From: Leptasterias polaris
Lineage: Eukaryota > Echinodermata > Asteroidea > Forcipulatida > Asteriidae
Reading direction: 5' to 3'
NCBI GenBank assembly: GCA_037783415.1
Contig: JAZGTN010000170.1
Span: forward strand, 1,593,501 to 1,657,500
Length of the DNA: 64,000 bases
Shown: positions 11,582 through 21,584 of the stretch, in pieces
How the letters are laid out: the number at the start of each line of letters is the position of its first letter
Numbering within the stretch: the first letter of the stretch is position 1
Program-made: the position numbers and the translations under genes
Notes under the pieces: generated by a model
Databases searched by the model: none
The model's input: the letters and a program-made list of their open reading frames with translations, nothing else
What the model was told of the DNA's origin: nothing

Positions 11582-13335
11582 GGTGCTAGCTTTTTGAATG
11601 ACTCTACCTGTAGTCGGGATAATTTGTCAGCTAAAACATTTTCTACCCCCGGTATATGGACAGCTTTCATCTGAAAGTTGTTTATCATTGATTTAACAAC
11701 TAATTTGCGAACAAGCGTCATAATATTTAAGTCTTTCGACTTTTTGGAATTCAGAATGCTGACTAAGGCTTTGTTGTCTGTGTGTATTGTGATCCTTTTG
11801 TTAGCAAAACAATTACCCCAAACACAAACAGCAGCTACTATCGGGTACAATTCTTTCAAGGTAATACCTTCTGTAGCCCATTCTTCAGGCCATTTGCCAA
11901 AGAACCAATTCTTTTCGAAAATTGCCCCATACCCCAGCGTGCCAGAAGCATCAGTATGTAAATGTAGTGCATCTGATGTCAGCCATTGTTCCGACAGAAA
12001 GAACGCTTTGCCGTTGAACTGGTTTAGGAATGATAGCCACGCCTGCAAGTCTTTTTTAGCTTGTGCATTAATACGTACGTAGTGTCTTTGGTTCTTGATA
12101 CCTATACTTAAATTAATAAGTCTTCTCAAAAATGCACGGCCCGGGATAACTACTCTACAAGCAAAGTTAAGGAAACCAATAAGTGATTGCAGCTCTTGTA
12201 ATCTTAATTTAGTTTTTGTTAGTGCTTCGCTCACTAACTTGATTGCTTTGTCTAACTTGTCTGCTGGCAGACGGGCGGTCATCCAATATGTATCCAATTC
12301 AATTCCTGCGAATGTAATGCATGTTGAGGGTCCTTCTGTTTTGTCTGGTGCCAGCGGAATACCTAGTTCTCCACATAAATTTTGAAATGTTTCCAAGTTT
12401 AATTGACCCATCTGCATTGATGTTGAAATAATTAGAAAATCATCTAATATATGTACCATTCCTCCCGGATTGAAAACTTCTTTTGCAATCCATTCTACTG
12501 CTGTACTGAACGCTTCAAAAATTGCACAACTTGAACGACAACCCATTGGCAAGGTTCTATCGTAATAAAATTTGTCTTCCCATTTGAAACCGAGCAGGTT
12601 ATGATCTTCTGGATGAACCGGTATTATTTTGAATGCCGATTGTATGTCTACTTTTGATAGTACGCAACCCGGACCCAATTTGTTAATTATGGAAACTGCA
12701 TTGTCAGTTGTAGCGTAGTGTACAGTAGCATAGCAATCTGGTATCCCATCGTTTACTGACTCATTTTCTGGATAAGATAAATGATGAATGATGCGGAATT
12801 TGCCCGACTGTTTTTTAGGAACCAGTCCAATCGGGCTAACACAAAAATTTGGGAGTGGAATTTCCGGAAATGGACCTGCAATCCTGTTATTCCGTTTTTC
12901 AATTTCTAGCTTTGTAGCAATAACTTGTGGGTTTTCAAGTGCTGATCGTAGATTTACGGACATTCGTACCTTTTGGGTACCAGTAAAACCCAACTTAAAA
13001 CCGAATGTAAACCCATTGATTAAATACGTGGTTTTATTTATATCATAGCGTTTCAACCTGAGTGCTAAATTGTATCTATTTATTGGTGTTGAGGGGGCGT
13101 CTATTAAAAGCGAAGCCCCTTCCTCTACCTGTAGGCCTACTTTGGTTGGAATATTCCAGCGGGGAACTATTTTGTGGAGCAAATTGTTGTGGCTTTGTTT
13201 GAAATGTTCCACGAAAAAGTCCCCGGTTTCTGTTATTTGACTGAAACCGAAACCTACAGCGGCTTCCCGGATGGTTGCCCATGCATTTTGTGCATTTGTG
13301 TTTAAAACCACAGTAACCTCTGCAAGGTAAACCAC
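11512..13335 (-). CDS. Reverse transcriptase-RNase H of the Ngaro-like element
   Basis: The open frame gives 607 residues. Its 5' limit (13335) is a GTG, so it marks only the ORF boundary; the RT core begins near residue 85 (about 13083). RT motifs are present: VDIQSAF with catalytic Asp230, LPMGCRSSC at 262-270, and HILDDF with Asp298 and Asp299. RNase H follows, with HTDASG (Asp462), LKELYP (Glu495), HTDNKA (Asp520) and LADKLSR (Asp570). The polymerase copies the element's RNA and RNase H removes the template. The frame lies in +1 relation to Gag, overlaps it by 260 bp and has no well-placed ATG, so expression as a Gag-frameshift product or by internal initiation is likely. No stops interrupt the domains. 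Confidence 0.95.
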   Translation of the reverse strand: MVYLAEVTVVLNTNAQNAWATIREAAVGFGFSQITETGDFFVEHFKQSHNNLLHKIVPRWNIPTKVGLQVEEGASLLIDAPSTPINRYNLALRLKRYDINKTTYLINGFTFGFKLGFTGTQKVRMSVNLRSALENPQVIATKLEIEKRNNRIAGPFPEIPLPNFCVSPIGLVPKKQSGKFRIIHHLSYPENESVNDGIPDCYATVHYATTDNAVSIINKLGPGCVLSKVDIQSAFKIIPVHPEDHNLLGFKWEDKFYYDRTLPMGCRSSCAIFEAFSTAVEWIAKEVFNPGGMVHILDDFLIISTSMQMGQLNLETFQNLCGELGIPLAPDKTEGPSTCITFAGIELDTYWMTARLPADKLDKAIKLVSEALTKTKLRLQELQSLIGFLNFACRVVIPGRAFLRRLINLSIGIKNQRHYVRINAQAKKDLQAWLSFLNQFNGKAFFLSEQWLTSDALHLHTDASGTLGYGAIFEKNWFFGKWPEEWATEGITLKELYPIVAAVCVWGNCFANKRITIHTDNKALVSILNSKKSKDLNIMTLVRKLVVKSMINNFQMKAVHIPGVENVLADKLSRLQVESFKKLAPWAEKQPISLPLKMQPENWFQGC

Positions 13336-14431
13336 GACAGAAACGGAAGCAATACCCCAATGGAAATTGCTGAGACTCTTCCAATGTTTGCGATTGTGTC
13401 TTATTTGTTACCCTTGATTGGTTGGCTTTTAGGAACAATTCTGTGTGAAAGTGATCCCATGGGAGTTCAGTTACTTGCCTTAGTTTTCGAAAATTTACAT
13501 CGTACAGGTTAAAATTCCCGCCTTCAGCAGCAATTTGGCGTACTACTTCCCCATATTTCAGCAGTTTATCATTGTCGCCCGGAAACTTTTTATTAAAAAC
13601 TGTGGAAAAAATTGAAAAAGCTGAAATCCATTCATTGATGTTTTGCGGTAGTTTTTTATTATTTGGGACGACACGTAAAGTATTATCTCCATTTTCTGCC
13701 TTCTGTAAAAGAATTTTACTCTGACTTGTGTTTGAGGGATCTAGCAAGCTTCCAAACTCAACATACTCATTTCCCCAAATCTTGTTACGAGTTTCTTGGT
13801 TAACCATAAAATCAAGCGATAAGGGTGCAGAAAAGGGGGTGAGCCGCCCTATACTATCTAGCTCCCGCGAGCTGTTTGCAAACAGTTCGCCAACACCAGC
13901 ACCCAAGGAAACGGCAGGAATCGGCCCCTGTCCCACCCCTGTCGCTCCCCCAAATGCCGGCGCGTTGCTAGGCTGTTCTTGTGTACCTCTGCTATCTGAT
14001 GGTATGGTTGACGGTATTCCCCCGCTTTGATTATGTGGTGTCCACGTTGATGGTGCAGCTGTAGTAACAGGGTGTGAGCCTTCTGATGTTACCGTTTCTT
14101 GTATGCGTTGAGGCAGCACCCGGTCTAATTCTGCTCGCACTGCCTGTTTAATGTGGTCTGTTATAGCAGAGACGACCGACTCCGTTACTGTCTCCTGTAG
14201 TCCAGTAGTGTCAATGTCTAAAACTGTTTCAGACTGCTTGTTCTGTTGTATGGGGATGTCTGGCCGTTGTGTTTCTCGATGATGACCAGTAACTTCGTCA
14301 TCATTGATTCGTGCTTCTTGTGAAGGCTCTTTTCTTTTCTCATGTGTGTTAGATTTTTTCCTCTTGGACACCCTCTTAGACACCCGTGTCGCAGGTGCCT
14401 CCTGTTTTTGTGTAGTCTTTCTACGCGGCAT
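13076..14431 (-). CDS. Gag-like ORF1 protein with a Cys/His zinc-knuckle region
   Basis: The first ATG of the frame is at 14431-14429 and gives 451 residues; the frame itself opens further upstream without an ATG. The N-terminus is strongly basic (PRRK, KRVSKRKK). A polar Gly/Ser/Pro-rich middle follows, then a folded-looking segment and, near the C-terminus, a Cys-rich cluster (CFRFCRGLPC, then CGFKHKCTKC and HPGSRC). The protein ends in an Arg/Gly/Asn-rich tail. This arrangement fits a nucleic-acid-binding Gag protein that would coat element RNA in a cytoplasmic particle. It is recognised by position and the Cys/His cluster, since Gag proteins of YR retrotransposons are poorly conserved. 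The last 260 bp overlap the RT frame. Confidence 0.85.
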   Translation of the reverse strand: MPRRKTTQKQEAPATRVSKRVSKRKKSNTHEKRKEPSQEARINDDEVTGHHRETQRPDIPIQQNKQSETVLDIDTTGLQETVTESVVSAITDHIKQAVRAELDRVLPQRIQETVTSEGSHPVTTAAPSTWTPHNQSGGIPSTIPSDSRGTQEQPSNAPAFGGATGVGQGPIPAVSLGAGVGELFANSSRELDSIGRLTPFSAPLSLDFMVNQETRNKIWGNEYVEFGSLLDPSNTSQSKILLQKAENGDNTLRVVPNNKKLPQNINEWISAFSIFSTVFNKKFPGDNDKLLKYGEVVRQIAAEGGNFNLYDVNFRKLRQVTELPWDHFHTELFLKANQSRVTNKTQSQTLEESQQFPLGYCFRFCRGLPCRGYCGFKHKCTKCMGNHPGSRCRFRFQSNNRNRGLFRGTFQTKPQQFAPQNSSPLEYSNQSRPTGRGRGFAFNRRPLNTNK

Positions 14432-15190
14432 TCTGCAATATAAAACACTCACAACCGCAGTTATTGTTCTAAATGATTTCCCTAACAGCAAACACAAGGC
14501 ACCTATTAAATTGCTCTGTTTAAAATACTTGGGCAGGTGTTGAAAATACTTGGGCTATATACTCAATACTTAAACATGACTGACATTCTACGTTATGATC
14601 GAATTTGACGGACTCCTTGGCCGGCCTTGTTTACTACAGGGTCGACTATTATTCTTATTCTTATTTTATTCTTATTCTTGTTATTATAATCTTAAGATCG
14701 ACCATTTGGAATGTAAGATTTTCGGCAGGTAACCAAAACAAAAACTGTGCGCATTACTATAGAAAATTACCATAATAAAAACACACAATCAAAACTGTGT
14801 GTTAAGGCCAACTTCCGCACAGTTAGTTAGACATTTGCCTAACGAAAAAAAAAATGGCCAAATATTTAAGTGGTACAAACAACACAAACCACCGTTTACA
14901 AATGGCAGTTTTTTAATATAATAAAACCACAAAAACATGCTCCACCTGGAGACAAACACCATTAGAAAAAACAGTTTGGCGCGACAGTGCCCTGGAACCG
15001 AGTTGGAGGGCTCCCCGCTCTCAGCCTTGGCTCTTAAAAATTTAGTGGACAAAATTACCTGCCCAACCAACAATTTTTCAACAAACTATTTAGTTTTTAG
15101 CCAGAAAAGCCGTGCTGTAGCAGTAATAGGACATTGAAGTGCCAACTGTTCCAAAATTGGCTACCTGCCTATAACTGGAAGTGACCCGAT
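14432..15190 (-). other. Spacer between hydrolase and Gag ORFs of the YR element
   Basis: This is internal sequence of the retrotransposon with no convincing gene. A short microsatellite based on ATTCTT/ATTCTTATT lies at about 14648-14690. Short ORFs here on both strands lack recognisable motifs. The spacer probably holds the 5' untranslated region of Gag or an intergenic reinitiation region. Confidence 0.6.
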
Positions 15191-15799
15191 TTATTCAGAT
15201 GAGTGACTTATCCCAAACAATATTGCACCGCGAATTGATTTGTAAAATTTGAATTGTCCCCTTGCTGACAAATGGACCCCATCGTTACCTAAAACAGACT
15301 CTGACTGCCCTGAACATATCTGTTTCAAACCACGGTGACGCCAGTATTTAACACTTTGCTGCTTTAAACAGCTTAGCTTTAAAAGGGCATTGATTTCGTC
15401 AACACGTGAATTAAATGTACTGGCTTCATGCTCGGACTTTAAGTATGCACCCCTTTTCCTGTACAAAATTTGGCAAACCATAATCCATTTTGCCCCTGTC
15501 ATTTCAAGGGCTTTGACCGCAGTCACTAGTAACTGGTAAGCTATATCCTCGCAACTTTTACCAGAGCTCAAATCGTTACCACCACATTGTAAAACGATGA
15601 TGTGTGGGTTTTGAGCCACCAGTCTGGGCAATTTACTCTCAATGTCTTTTATTTGCCAACCACCTTTGCTTAAGAAGCGTACATCTATATCCTTAATACC
15701 AAAATTGAACTGAAAATTATGTCGTCCATTAATATCTAATCGAAGCCTTTTTATAAAGGAGTGTCCCAAAACAGAGACTTTATGTTTGATAAGAGCCAT
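15191..15799 (-). CDS. SGNH/GDSL-type hydrolase of the Ngaro-like element
   Basis: The 202-residue protein starts at an ATG (15799-15797). Three SGNH blocks are visible. Block I is VLGHSFIKRL near the N-terminus, with the nucleophile Ser in GHS. Block III is QCGGNDLSSG, with the oxyanion Asn. Block V is NDGVHLSARG, with the catalytic Asp and His. The SGNH fold hydrolyses esters such as acyl lipids or acetyl groups; the substrate here is unknown. Hydrolase domains of this kind are known in Ngaro-type retrotransposons and, separately, in CR1-type LINE ORF1 proteins. Here it is a free-standing ORF and the first gene after the 5' terminal block, 759 bp before the Gag ATG. The length is normal for a single SGNH domain and no stops or signal peptide are seen. 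Confidence 0.9.
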   Translation of the reverse strand: MALIKHKVSVLGHSFIKRLRLDINGRHNFQFNFGIKDIDVRFLSKGGWQIKDIESKLPRLVAQNPHIIVLQCGGNDLSSGKSCEDIAYQLLVTAVKALEMTGAKWIMVCQILYRKRGAYLKSEHEASTFNSRVDEINALLKLSCLKQQSVKYWRHRGLKQICSGQSESVLGNDGVHLSARGQFKFYKSIRGAILFGISHSSE

Positions 15800-15918
15800 T
15801 ACAAGGAAACTAACCCGATTGTTGGATGCAAAAATGGAAGTAACATAGGAAAAAAAACGACTGTATATAAAGTGTACTTACACTGATAACAACTTTCACT
15901 GATAACAACTTTCCTGGA

Positions 15919-16211
15919 TGCATAAAAGTTTTGCTCCGTAGCAAATGGCTCTCGAAGTGTAAGTGTTTCTCAACGGTATGAAACACGGGTCTTTATATAG
16001 CTTGGGCTTTTTCTTATTCGATAGCTTTATATTTTTGCCTTGCCTATTCTTACATGTTATGTAACCTCAAGTTATCCAGATAGCTATGCTAATCTTATCC
16101 TGGCTATCTTTTCTTTCACTCGTTACTACATTCTTTGAATGCTGACCTATTGTAAATGATCACTGACCTGCTTCCATAAATGTCATTAAGCTTTGCTTAA
16201 TGTTATTTTAT
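15919..16211 (-). repeat. Terminal block A (5' end) of the YR element, identical to array phase 103-395
   Basis: This 293-bp segment matches the array consensus base for base as far as I can read, in the same orientation. It begins at TGCATAAAAG and ends at ATGTTATTTTAT. Beyond 16211 the sequence is unrelated to the array, so this is taken as the 5' outer end of the retrotransposon. The nearest array copy of A (9671-9963) differs by one base (9698). Confidence 0.95.
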
Positions 16212-18576
16212 CAACAGCTAGCTATAGTAGCTACGCGTACAAACATGCTCAAGAAAACATACTTTTTGTGGATTTATTCATTTGTTCAATGAAGTGGTAA
16301 GACCGTGCCACGACAAGAAAGATCAAGTTTTGTTTAACCCAATACCACAAAAATTGCGGAATCGGTTTTTGTAGTGTTTTTCATGATTTTCGATTGTCAA
16401 CAACTTTTGGCGAATTACACGTAAACGTTATTTCCGAGACATTCCTCATTTCGATAGAACGGATCATGTTATTGGCTTAGCTGAGTACTCTCTAAAACCG
16501 ATCGGTAAATTTTTTAGGGAGTCACAAGGATTGTGATTTTTTTTTTTCGGGGGGGGGGGGGCATTTTTGGCTATTAAATCGGTAGTTTATGTTTGTATTT
16601 TTCCAAAACAAGCCACCTTTCAGCGCTGTTGTTATGTCATTTACTATTTTTATGGGTAGACAAACTGCTGTCTTTGTGGAGGTATAAAAATGAACAAATT
16701 TGTGTATGTGTGTTAATAAAAATATCATTTTATAAACACTGAAAATACAACATAAATGCTCCTAATATGAAACTTTTTAATCGGGTAACTTTGTATCAAA
16801 AAAGTCAAGATTTAAAAGGGGGCACGGGGAGGAGGGCTCAGACGTCAATGTGTGTGTGTGGGGGGGGGGGGGGGGCTCAGTGCCCCCTCCCCCTAGTTAC
16901 GCCATTGGATGTCCCCCTTCCGTGAAACATATATGAGTTGTTAAGTAAATCTTGTTTGTGGAAAACTGCTTTTCATTTACAATTAGTCCAGTAATATTTC
17001 CCCCTGAAAATAAAAGCCTTGATTTAAAGCAAAACTAATTAAGCCGTCTACGGTTAAATCTTACAGCAAATTTTTTTTTTTGAGTCATACTCAAACATCA
17101 TTGTCGATTTGCCCTTATCGCCCTACAACAAAGTAATCATCTACATTATTGAAACATTTTAATGTTTACTCCTAGTACGCCATGTAGGTGGTGAGATTGA
17201 GTCTTTGAAGCTCCAAGTATGGAATTTGGCACACAGTAAGAGTACGTCATGAGAAAGTCAATTGGCTATAGGGCCAGCGCAGATTTGTCCCTTTTTAAAT
17301 AATTATGGGTAGAAAAACAAGCAATTTCAGCCTTTTTAAAGTTTTGAAATTCCATGCTCGTTTCATCAAAGGCACAATGCCCCCAAACATTTCCACTGTC
17401 TGCCCGACCATCCATAAAACATCGCAATTTAATTTCTCACCTTTTTGTAAGACCCCAAATTAGGGAGATGAATTCAAACTCCCGGATCATAGTAGACCAG
17501 ATTCCGGGTCCTGAGAGGGCCTGATCCATTTTCCAGGTCGGTGTGACCCCAAATCTGTGTTAAAATAAACCAGAAATGGGTCAAACTTAAGCAAAAACCG
17601 AGTTAAAATTACACTGACTTTAACCGGTATCCGGGTCAGCCTGACCAAGTAATGGGTCTGGCCCCCAGGAACAAGGAACCAGGAACCAGGGTTAATTTTG
17701 ACCTAGCAGTTTTAAGAGTTTGTAACTTTGAGGATGTTTTTAGGCCGTTCCTCTAAATTACTACCCCACATTTTTGTAATTCAATTTGAACAGAGTCTGC
17801 CCAGTGAACAAACAGTTATTAGCGAAATTATTAAAGATTTACAAGAAAATCCATAATTGACATTGTCACAACATAGTGACACACCCTCACAATAATCAAA
17901 AGATTGTTTAAAATAGCATTGCCAAATAGTTATTCTTCGTTAAATATAATAATTAAACGATTCTGAAGATTGTCATTGAACGTTTACTTCACATTCCAAT
18001 AACAATTTTATATTCCAATCAGTAAATCAAATAGCAATTAGTATATCTGTCCCTGAAGAACCTTATCATTATTAGATCATTATTTATTATGCTGGTTTGA
18101 TAATTAAAACTCAACTTTTGCTGGTAATGGTCGCGTTTCAAGGAAGGTTGAAACTGTGTGAAAATGATGCACAAGCAGGGCCAAGTGGAAACAAGAGTAG
18201 GCCTATACACTTTACATGCTGTTTGGTTTAGGTGAGAGGGTCGGCGCCCTGCCCAGAAGGTCGACGCATACACGTTTTGTATCAAAATGCTTACAATTAG
18301 GCCAGTTTATGCGCGCTTTTGAGATTCCCCTTGCATCACACCATCCCGGAGACCTAAAGCTACTGTTCAGTGTTATTTAAATCCAAGTTCCTTAAGTTTA
18401 TGTTAATACAATTCTGTGTTTCAAATGGTAACACGAACGATTTACGAATGTTTTTCAGGAAACGGATATACATGCGTTTATTTTGCTTCAACTTGGTTGG
18501 CCTTACTTGTGTAATTCCATTGCAACCCAATTTGGGCTAATCTGGGACGTCGTACGAAAGTGACGTCAACGTTCAG
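16212..18576. other. No gene seen; AT-rich sequence with homopolymer runs
   Basis: No ORF with recognisable motifs is present. A T-run followed by a G-run lies at about 16538-16561, and a second TG/G-run at about 16849-16875. The run at 16875-16905 (CCCCCTAGTTACGCCATTG) resembles the G/C-rich end of a DNA transposon also seen near 34030-34075. The rest looks like decayed intergenic DNA. Confidence 0.5.
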
Positions 18577-18818
18577 GGGCCAATTTCGTGGAGCTGCTTA
18601 AGCACAAAATTTGCTTAAGCACGAAAAAAGCTTGCTTATTATACTCGTGTTATTGGCCAAAACTCCATGCGATGTACATTGCTCGTGACTTGTATTTAGC
18701 TGTTGTTTAGTTAGCATAACAATCGAGTGGAGTATTGGCCGGTAATCTGGTTTTACTAAGCAATGTTTTTTGGTGCTTAAGCAAATTTTGTGCTTAAGCA
18801 GAGCCATGAAATTGGGCC
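18577..18818. mobile_element. MITE with about 44-bp terminal inverted repeats and CAG duplication
   Basis: The element opens with GGGCCAATTTCGTGGAGC and closes with the near-perfect complement. Both arms contain TGCTTAAGCACAAAATTTGC. CAG flanks both sides (18574-18576 and 18819-18821), consistent with a 3-bp target duplication. No coding capacity. The superfamily is not certain. Confidence 0.85.
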
Positions 18819-19004
18819 CAGGTGCATTAGGTAGCCAAAAGCAAGGAGTATTTACGTGTACTTTTTACGGGTGCAGATATAAGGAAAGGAAACAAATTCA
18901 AAAACAGTATTGCCATGCAGATGCTGCATCGCTGTGACGACCATCGCTCTGATGACCAAATTAACATAAATTATAAATGGCGAGGAACCAATCTGGTTCA
19001 TGAA

Positions 19005-19117
19005 AGTAAAGTTAGTTTGATATTGGACATTGGACATTCATACAGTTTTGAACGGCTGAAATATCGATGTTAATCGATATGTGAATGTCCAATATCCAAT
19101 ATCAAACCAACTTTACT
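19005..19117. repeat. 37-bp inverted repeat with a 39-bp loop
   Basis: The arms are 19005-19041 and 19081-19117, with 3 mismatches by eye. The core is TTTGATATTGGA followed by TTGGACATTCA. It is probably a small fold-back remnant. Confidence 0.8.
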
Positions 19118-19877
19118 GTCATATCTGGTTCATGTTTCTTGCTCTCTATCGCAAAAAACGTGCGGGCAATTCAACAACTTTGGCAAGAATCTCACTAAGT
19201 TTAGTTATATCGATCGAGAATGTTTGGCCGCAACTCTCTATTTTTGCGTCTTATTACACGGTTCACCATCGCCATGTGATATAACCAGGGCTTAATTCAC
19301 TGAGATTTCAGGACATCTGGCTGCACTTTTACGCGTTTTTATAAAGTTTGAACAAGTCTGTGCAATATTTAGTGGAAATTAAATTTATTAATCAGTTTGT
19401 TGTGAAGACTGTTTTTCATCAGGTCTTTAATTTGGTTGTTTGAACACCCATCAAGCATGAAAGCACCGAAAACACTATAGGCCCAGTCAAAGGTCAAATT
19501 AAATGTTGTGATGTATTCATTTTGCAATAAAATGAGTCCTCGTGGAAGTGGGAAACATTTGCAAGTTTTTCATTGCCTCACGTTATTATGGTAAAAAATT
19601 TCAATTGATTTCAGTGCAAAATTTGAAACATTACGTCATTGGATGTCAACAGCAACTGAGTGTGTGCATTCTAAAAACGGATTTTTCATCAGTCAAAAGG
19701 TTAAACTCAACACCTGTAAAGTCAGAAACTCAAAAAAAGTACAATTAGCTCATGTTTTTGAAATATTACGTCTCTTGGATATTTTTGGATGCTGACAAAT
19801 GTCGCACTGGATGGATATTTGACACAAGGGCATTTGATACCGTTTTAACGTATTGTTAGAGACTTGTAATTTTCTGT

Positions 19878-20617
19878 TCAATTCAATTCATAGACATTTA
19901 TTTTCCATTTCACTGGTTTACAATAAACATGGGCATACAAATTAACATTAAATCAAGTAATAACTGAATAATAATTAGGGAAATGGAGGCAAACCCCGAT
20001 AAGCAGGTGCTTGTTGGGGAAGCCTTATGTTTAGGACAAGAGACTGGACAAAAACAGACATAACGGAAAAAGGGACAAGAAACAAAAACACGGATACAAA
20101 CAATCAGACATAACAATTAACATGGTTACGAGTATTTGAAATAACGATAACGTAATAATGAAATGTACTTAAAAACACAAAAAACCAACTACAATTATTA
20201 TAATTAACTTCGAAAGTTAAATTAGTTTAACAGATCCATTTAAAGTTTATGTTGGAATGAGTTGAGAGATGGGGAACGCCTTATAGCATCATGTAGCAGG
20301 TTCCAATTAAAGGCACCAGAATCTTAATGTTACGCTGAAACAATTGTGTCCTGTGGATTGGGAGATGTATTTTTGATGAGGATCTAGTGCTGTGATTATG
20401 TACATTATAATTGAATTGAAAGAAAGTTTGAAAGTGATCAGGAAGTTGTTTGTTGCAGTATTTGTACATGGAAATGTTCTGTTGGTATTTATGGATATTG
20501 ATAATGTTGAGTAGTTTCAACTGTTTGAACAGATGATCCGTGTAAGCAATATGGTGAGATTTTGAGATTAAACGGATAGATTTCTTTTGCAGTTTCTGTT
20601 CACTTTCATAATACTCT
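19878..20617 (-). pseudogene. 3' end of a CR1/L2-like LINE (RT C-terminus and 3' UTR)
   Basis: On the minus strand, 20617-20281 reads as the conserved C-terminal part of a non-LTR reverse transcriptase (ISMYKYCNKQLPDHF, then STRSSSKIHLPIHRTQ). A frameshift near 20313 separates this from the expected ending (GAFNWNLLHD, then LNSFQHKL, stop near 20248). The 3' UTR continues to a GAATT-type tail at about 19878-19892. The copy is 5'-truncated and dead. LINEs of this type move by target-primed reverse transcription. Confidence 0.75.
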
Positions 20618-21216
20618 ATCTATTGGAAAGTAAGTAGGCCTACATCACATCATCTAATTTTACATTGAAGCCCCTCTTTAACACCAAACCGGTCCACTTC
20701 AGTTTGTTTACCATGGTCTCAGAGCGCGTGTACGGCCTCACTCACAAAACCGGGTATCGACGCATCTCGAAGCCTAAAACAATTAAAATTGTACAAAGTG
20801 AAATGGGGTGACAATTTTGAAGGACCAGAAGTTGTTACAAAAGTGTTGTGCTGGTAGCGGTATGTTATTTACTCAACTCAAGTAGGGCATAAAACAAATT
20901 ATTATTATATATTTATAACCTTAACTTATAATTGTGGGACTTGAATTGGAAATAAAAATGTGGCAGAAACTAATTAAGGTCAAAGTAATTATTAATAAAT
21001 TTTAGCCTGGAAATTGGCCAGGTTATTGTGTTACCTACGGGGACCGAGTGTGGTGATTGTGTTTGCCTTTACAAACGCCGACTTACAGGGTACTTTTAAC
21101 AATGAAACAATGCTTCCCCAAAAGGTTGTATTTGTTATAGTGGCACATCGCAGAGAATTTCTTAAGAAAAGGGAATAATAGAACAAGAGCAGGACCCCAC
21201 GAACCGGATTCATAAG
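20618..21216. other. No gene seen
   Basis: AT-rich sequence with short ORFs only, none with motifs I recognise. Confidence 0.5.
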
Positions 21217-21220
21217 GGTC

Positions 21221-21550
21221 AGTGTGTGTGTGTGGGTAGGTATCCACATTCAAACCGGGGACCTATAACAAAAGGGACAATAGGTCCACGGTTGCTATCA
21301 CAAAGGAAAGCATTGTGGTCCACGGTTGCTATCACAAAGAGTTGAACAAAGGAGGGTACACGATTGCCGGTATTTACACACGAGTGTGTGTGTGTGTGAG
21401 TAGGTAACTACATTCAAACCGGGAACCTATAACAAAAGAGGACAATAGGTCCACGGTTGCTATCACAAAGGAAAGCTTTGTGGTCCACGGTTGCTATCAC
21501 AAAGAGTTGAACAAAGGAGGTTTCACGATTGCAGGCTGTTACACACTTGT

Positions 21551-21581
<31 letters not shown>

Positions 21582-21584
21582 GGC
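21221..21584. repeat. 164-bp tandem duplication with TG microsatellites and a G-run
   Basis: Two copies offset by 164 bp each begin in a TG run and contain CAAACCGGG, then two copies of TCCACGGTTGCTATCACAAA. A third TG run followed by about 18 G closes the block near 21549-21584. Confidence 0.85.

Larger units (their letters stand above)
9964..16211 (-). mobile_element. Ngaro-like tyrosine-recombinase retrotransposon, apparently full length
   Basis: On the minus strand the order is terminal block A (16211-15919), SGNH hydrolase, Gag-like protein, RT/RNase H, tyrosine recombinase, then terminal block B (10484-9964). Block A is in the same orientation as the array copies and, by eye, identical to their consensus over 293 bp. 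Direct rather than inverted terminal repeats plus an SGNH hydrolase point to the Ngaro group of YR retrotransposons rather than DIRS proper, which has inverted termini and a methyltransferase. In known Ngaro elements the ends form a split repeat, A1-ORFs-B1-A2-B2. Here B1 is followed directly by A2 of the array (9963-9671). All four reading frames are open and the domain motifs are intact, so the copy looks young and possibly active. The outer right edge is at 16211/16212, where the match to the array stops. No target duplication is expected for this class. Confidence 0.9.

Noticed and set aside
11678..14030. Several plus-strand ORFs of 80-134 residues within the retrotransposon
   Set aside because: They are antisense shadows of the RT and Gag frames and have no motifs.
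1..16211. Simple insertion of a transposon into an unrelated satellite
   Set aside because: The array phase is not continuous across the element (916 on the left, 103 on the right), and the right side stops after 293 bp at a block boundary.
9964..16211. DIRS-type element
   Set aside because: Terminal repeats are direct, no methyltransferase is seen, and an SGNH hydrolase is present, which fits Ngaro better.
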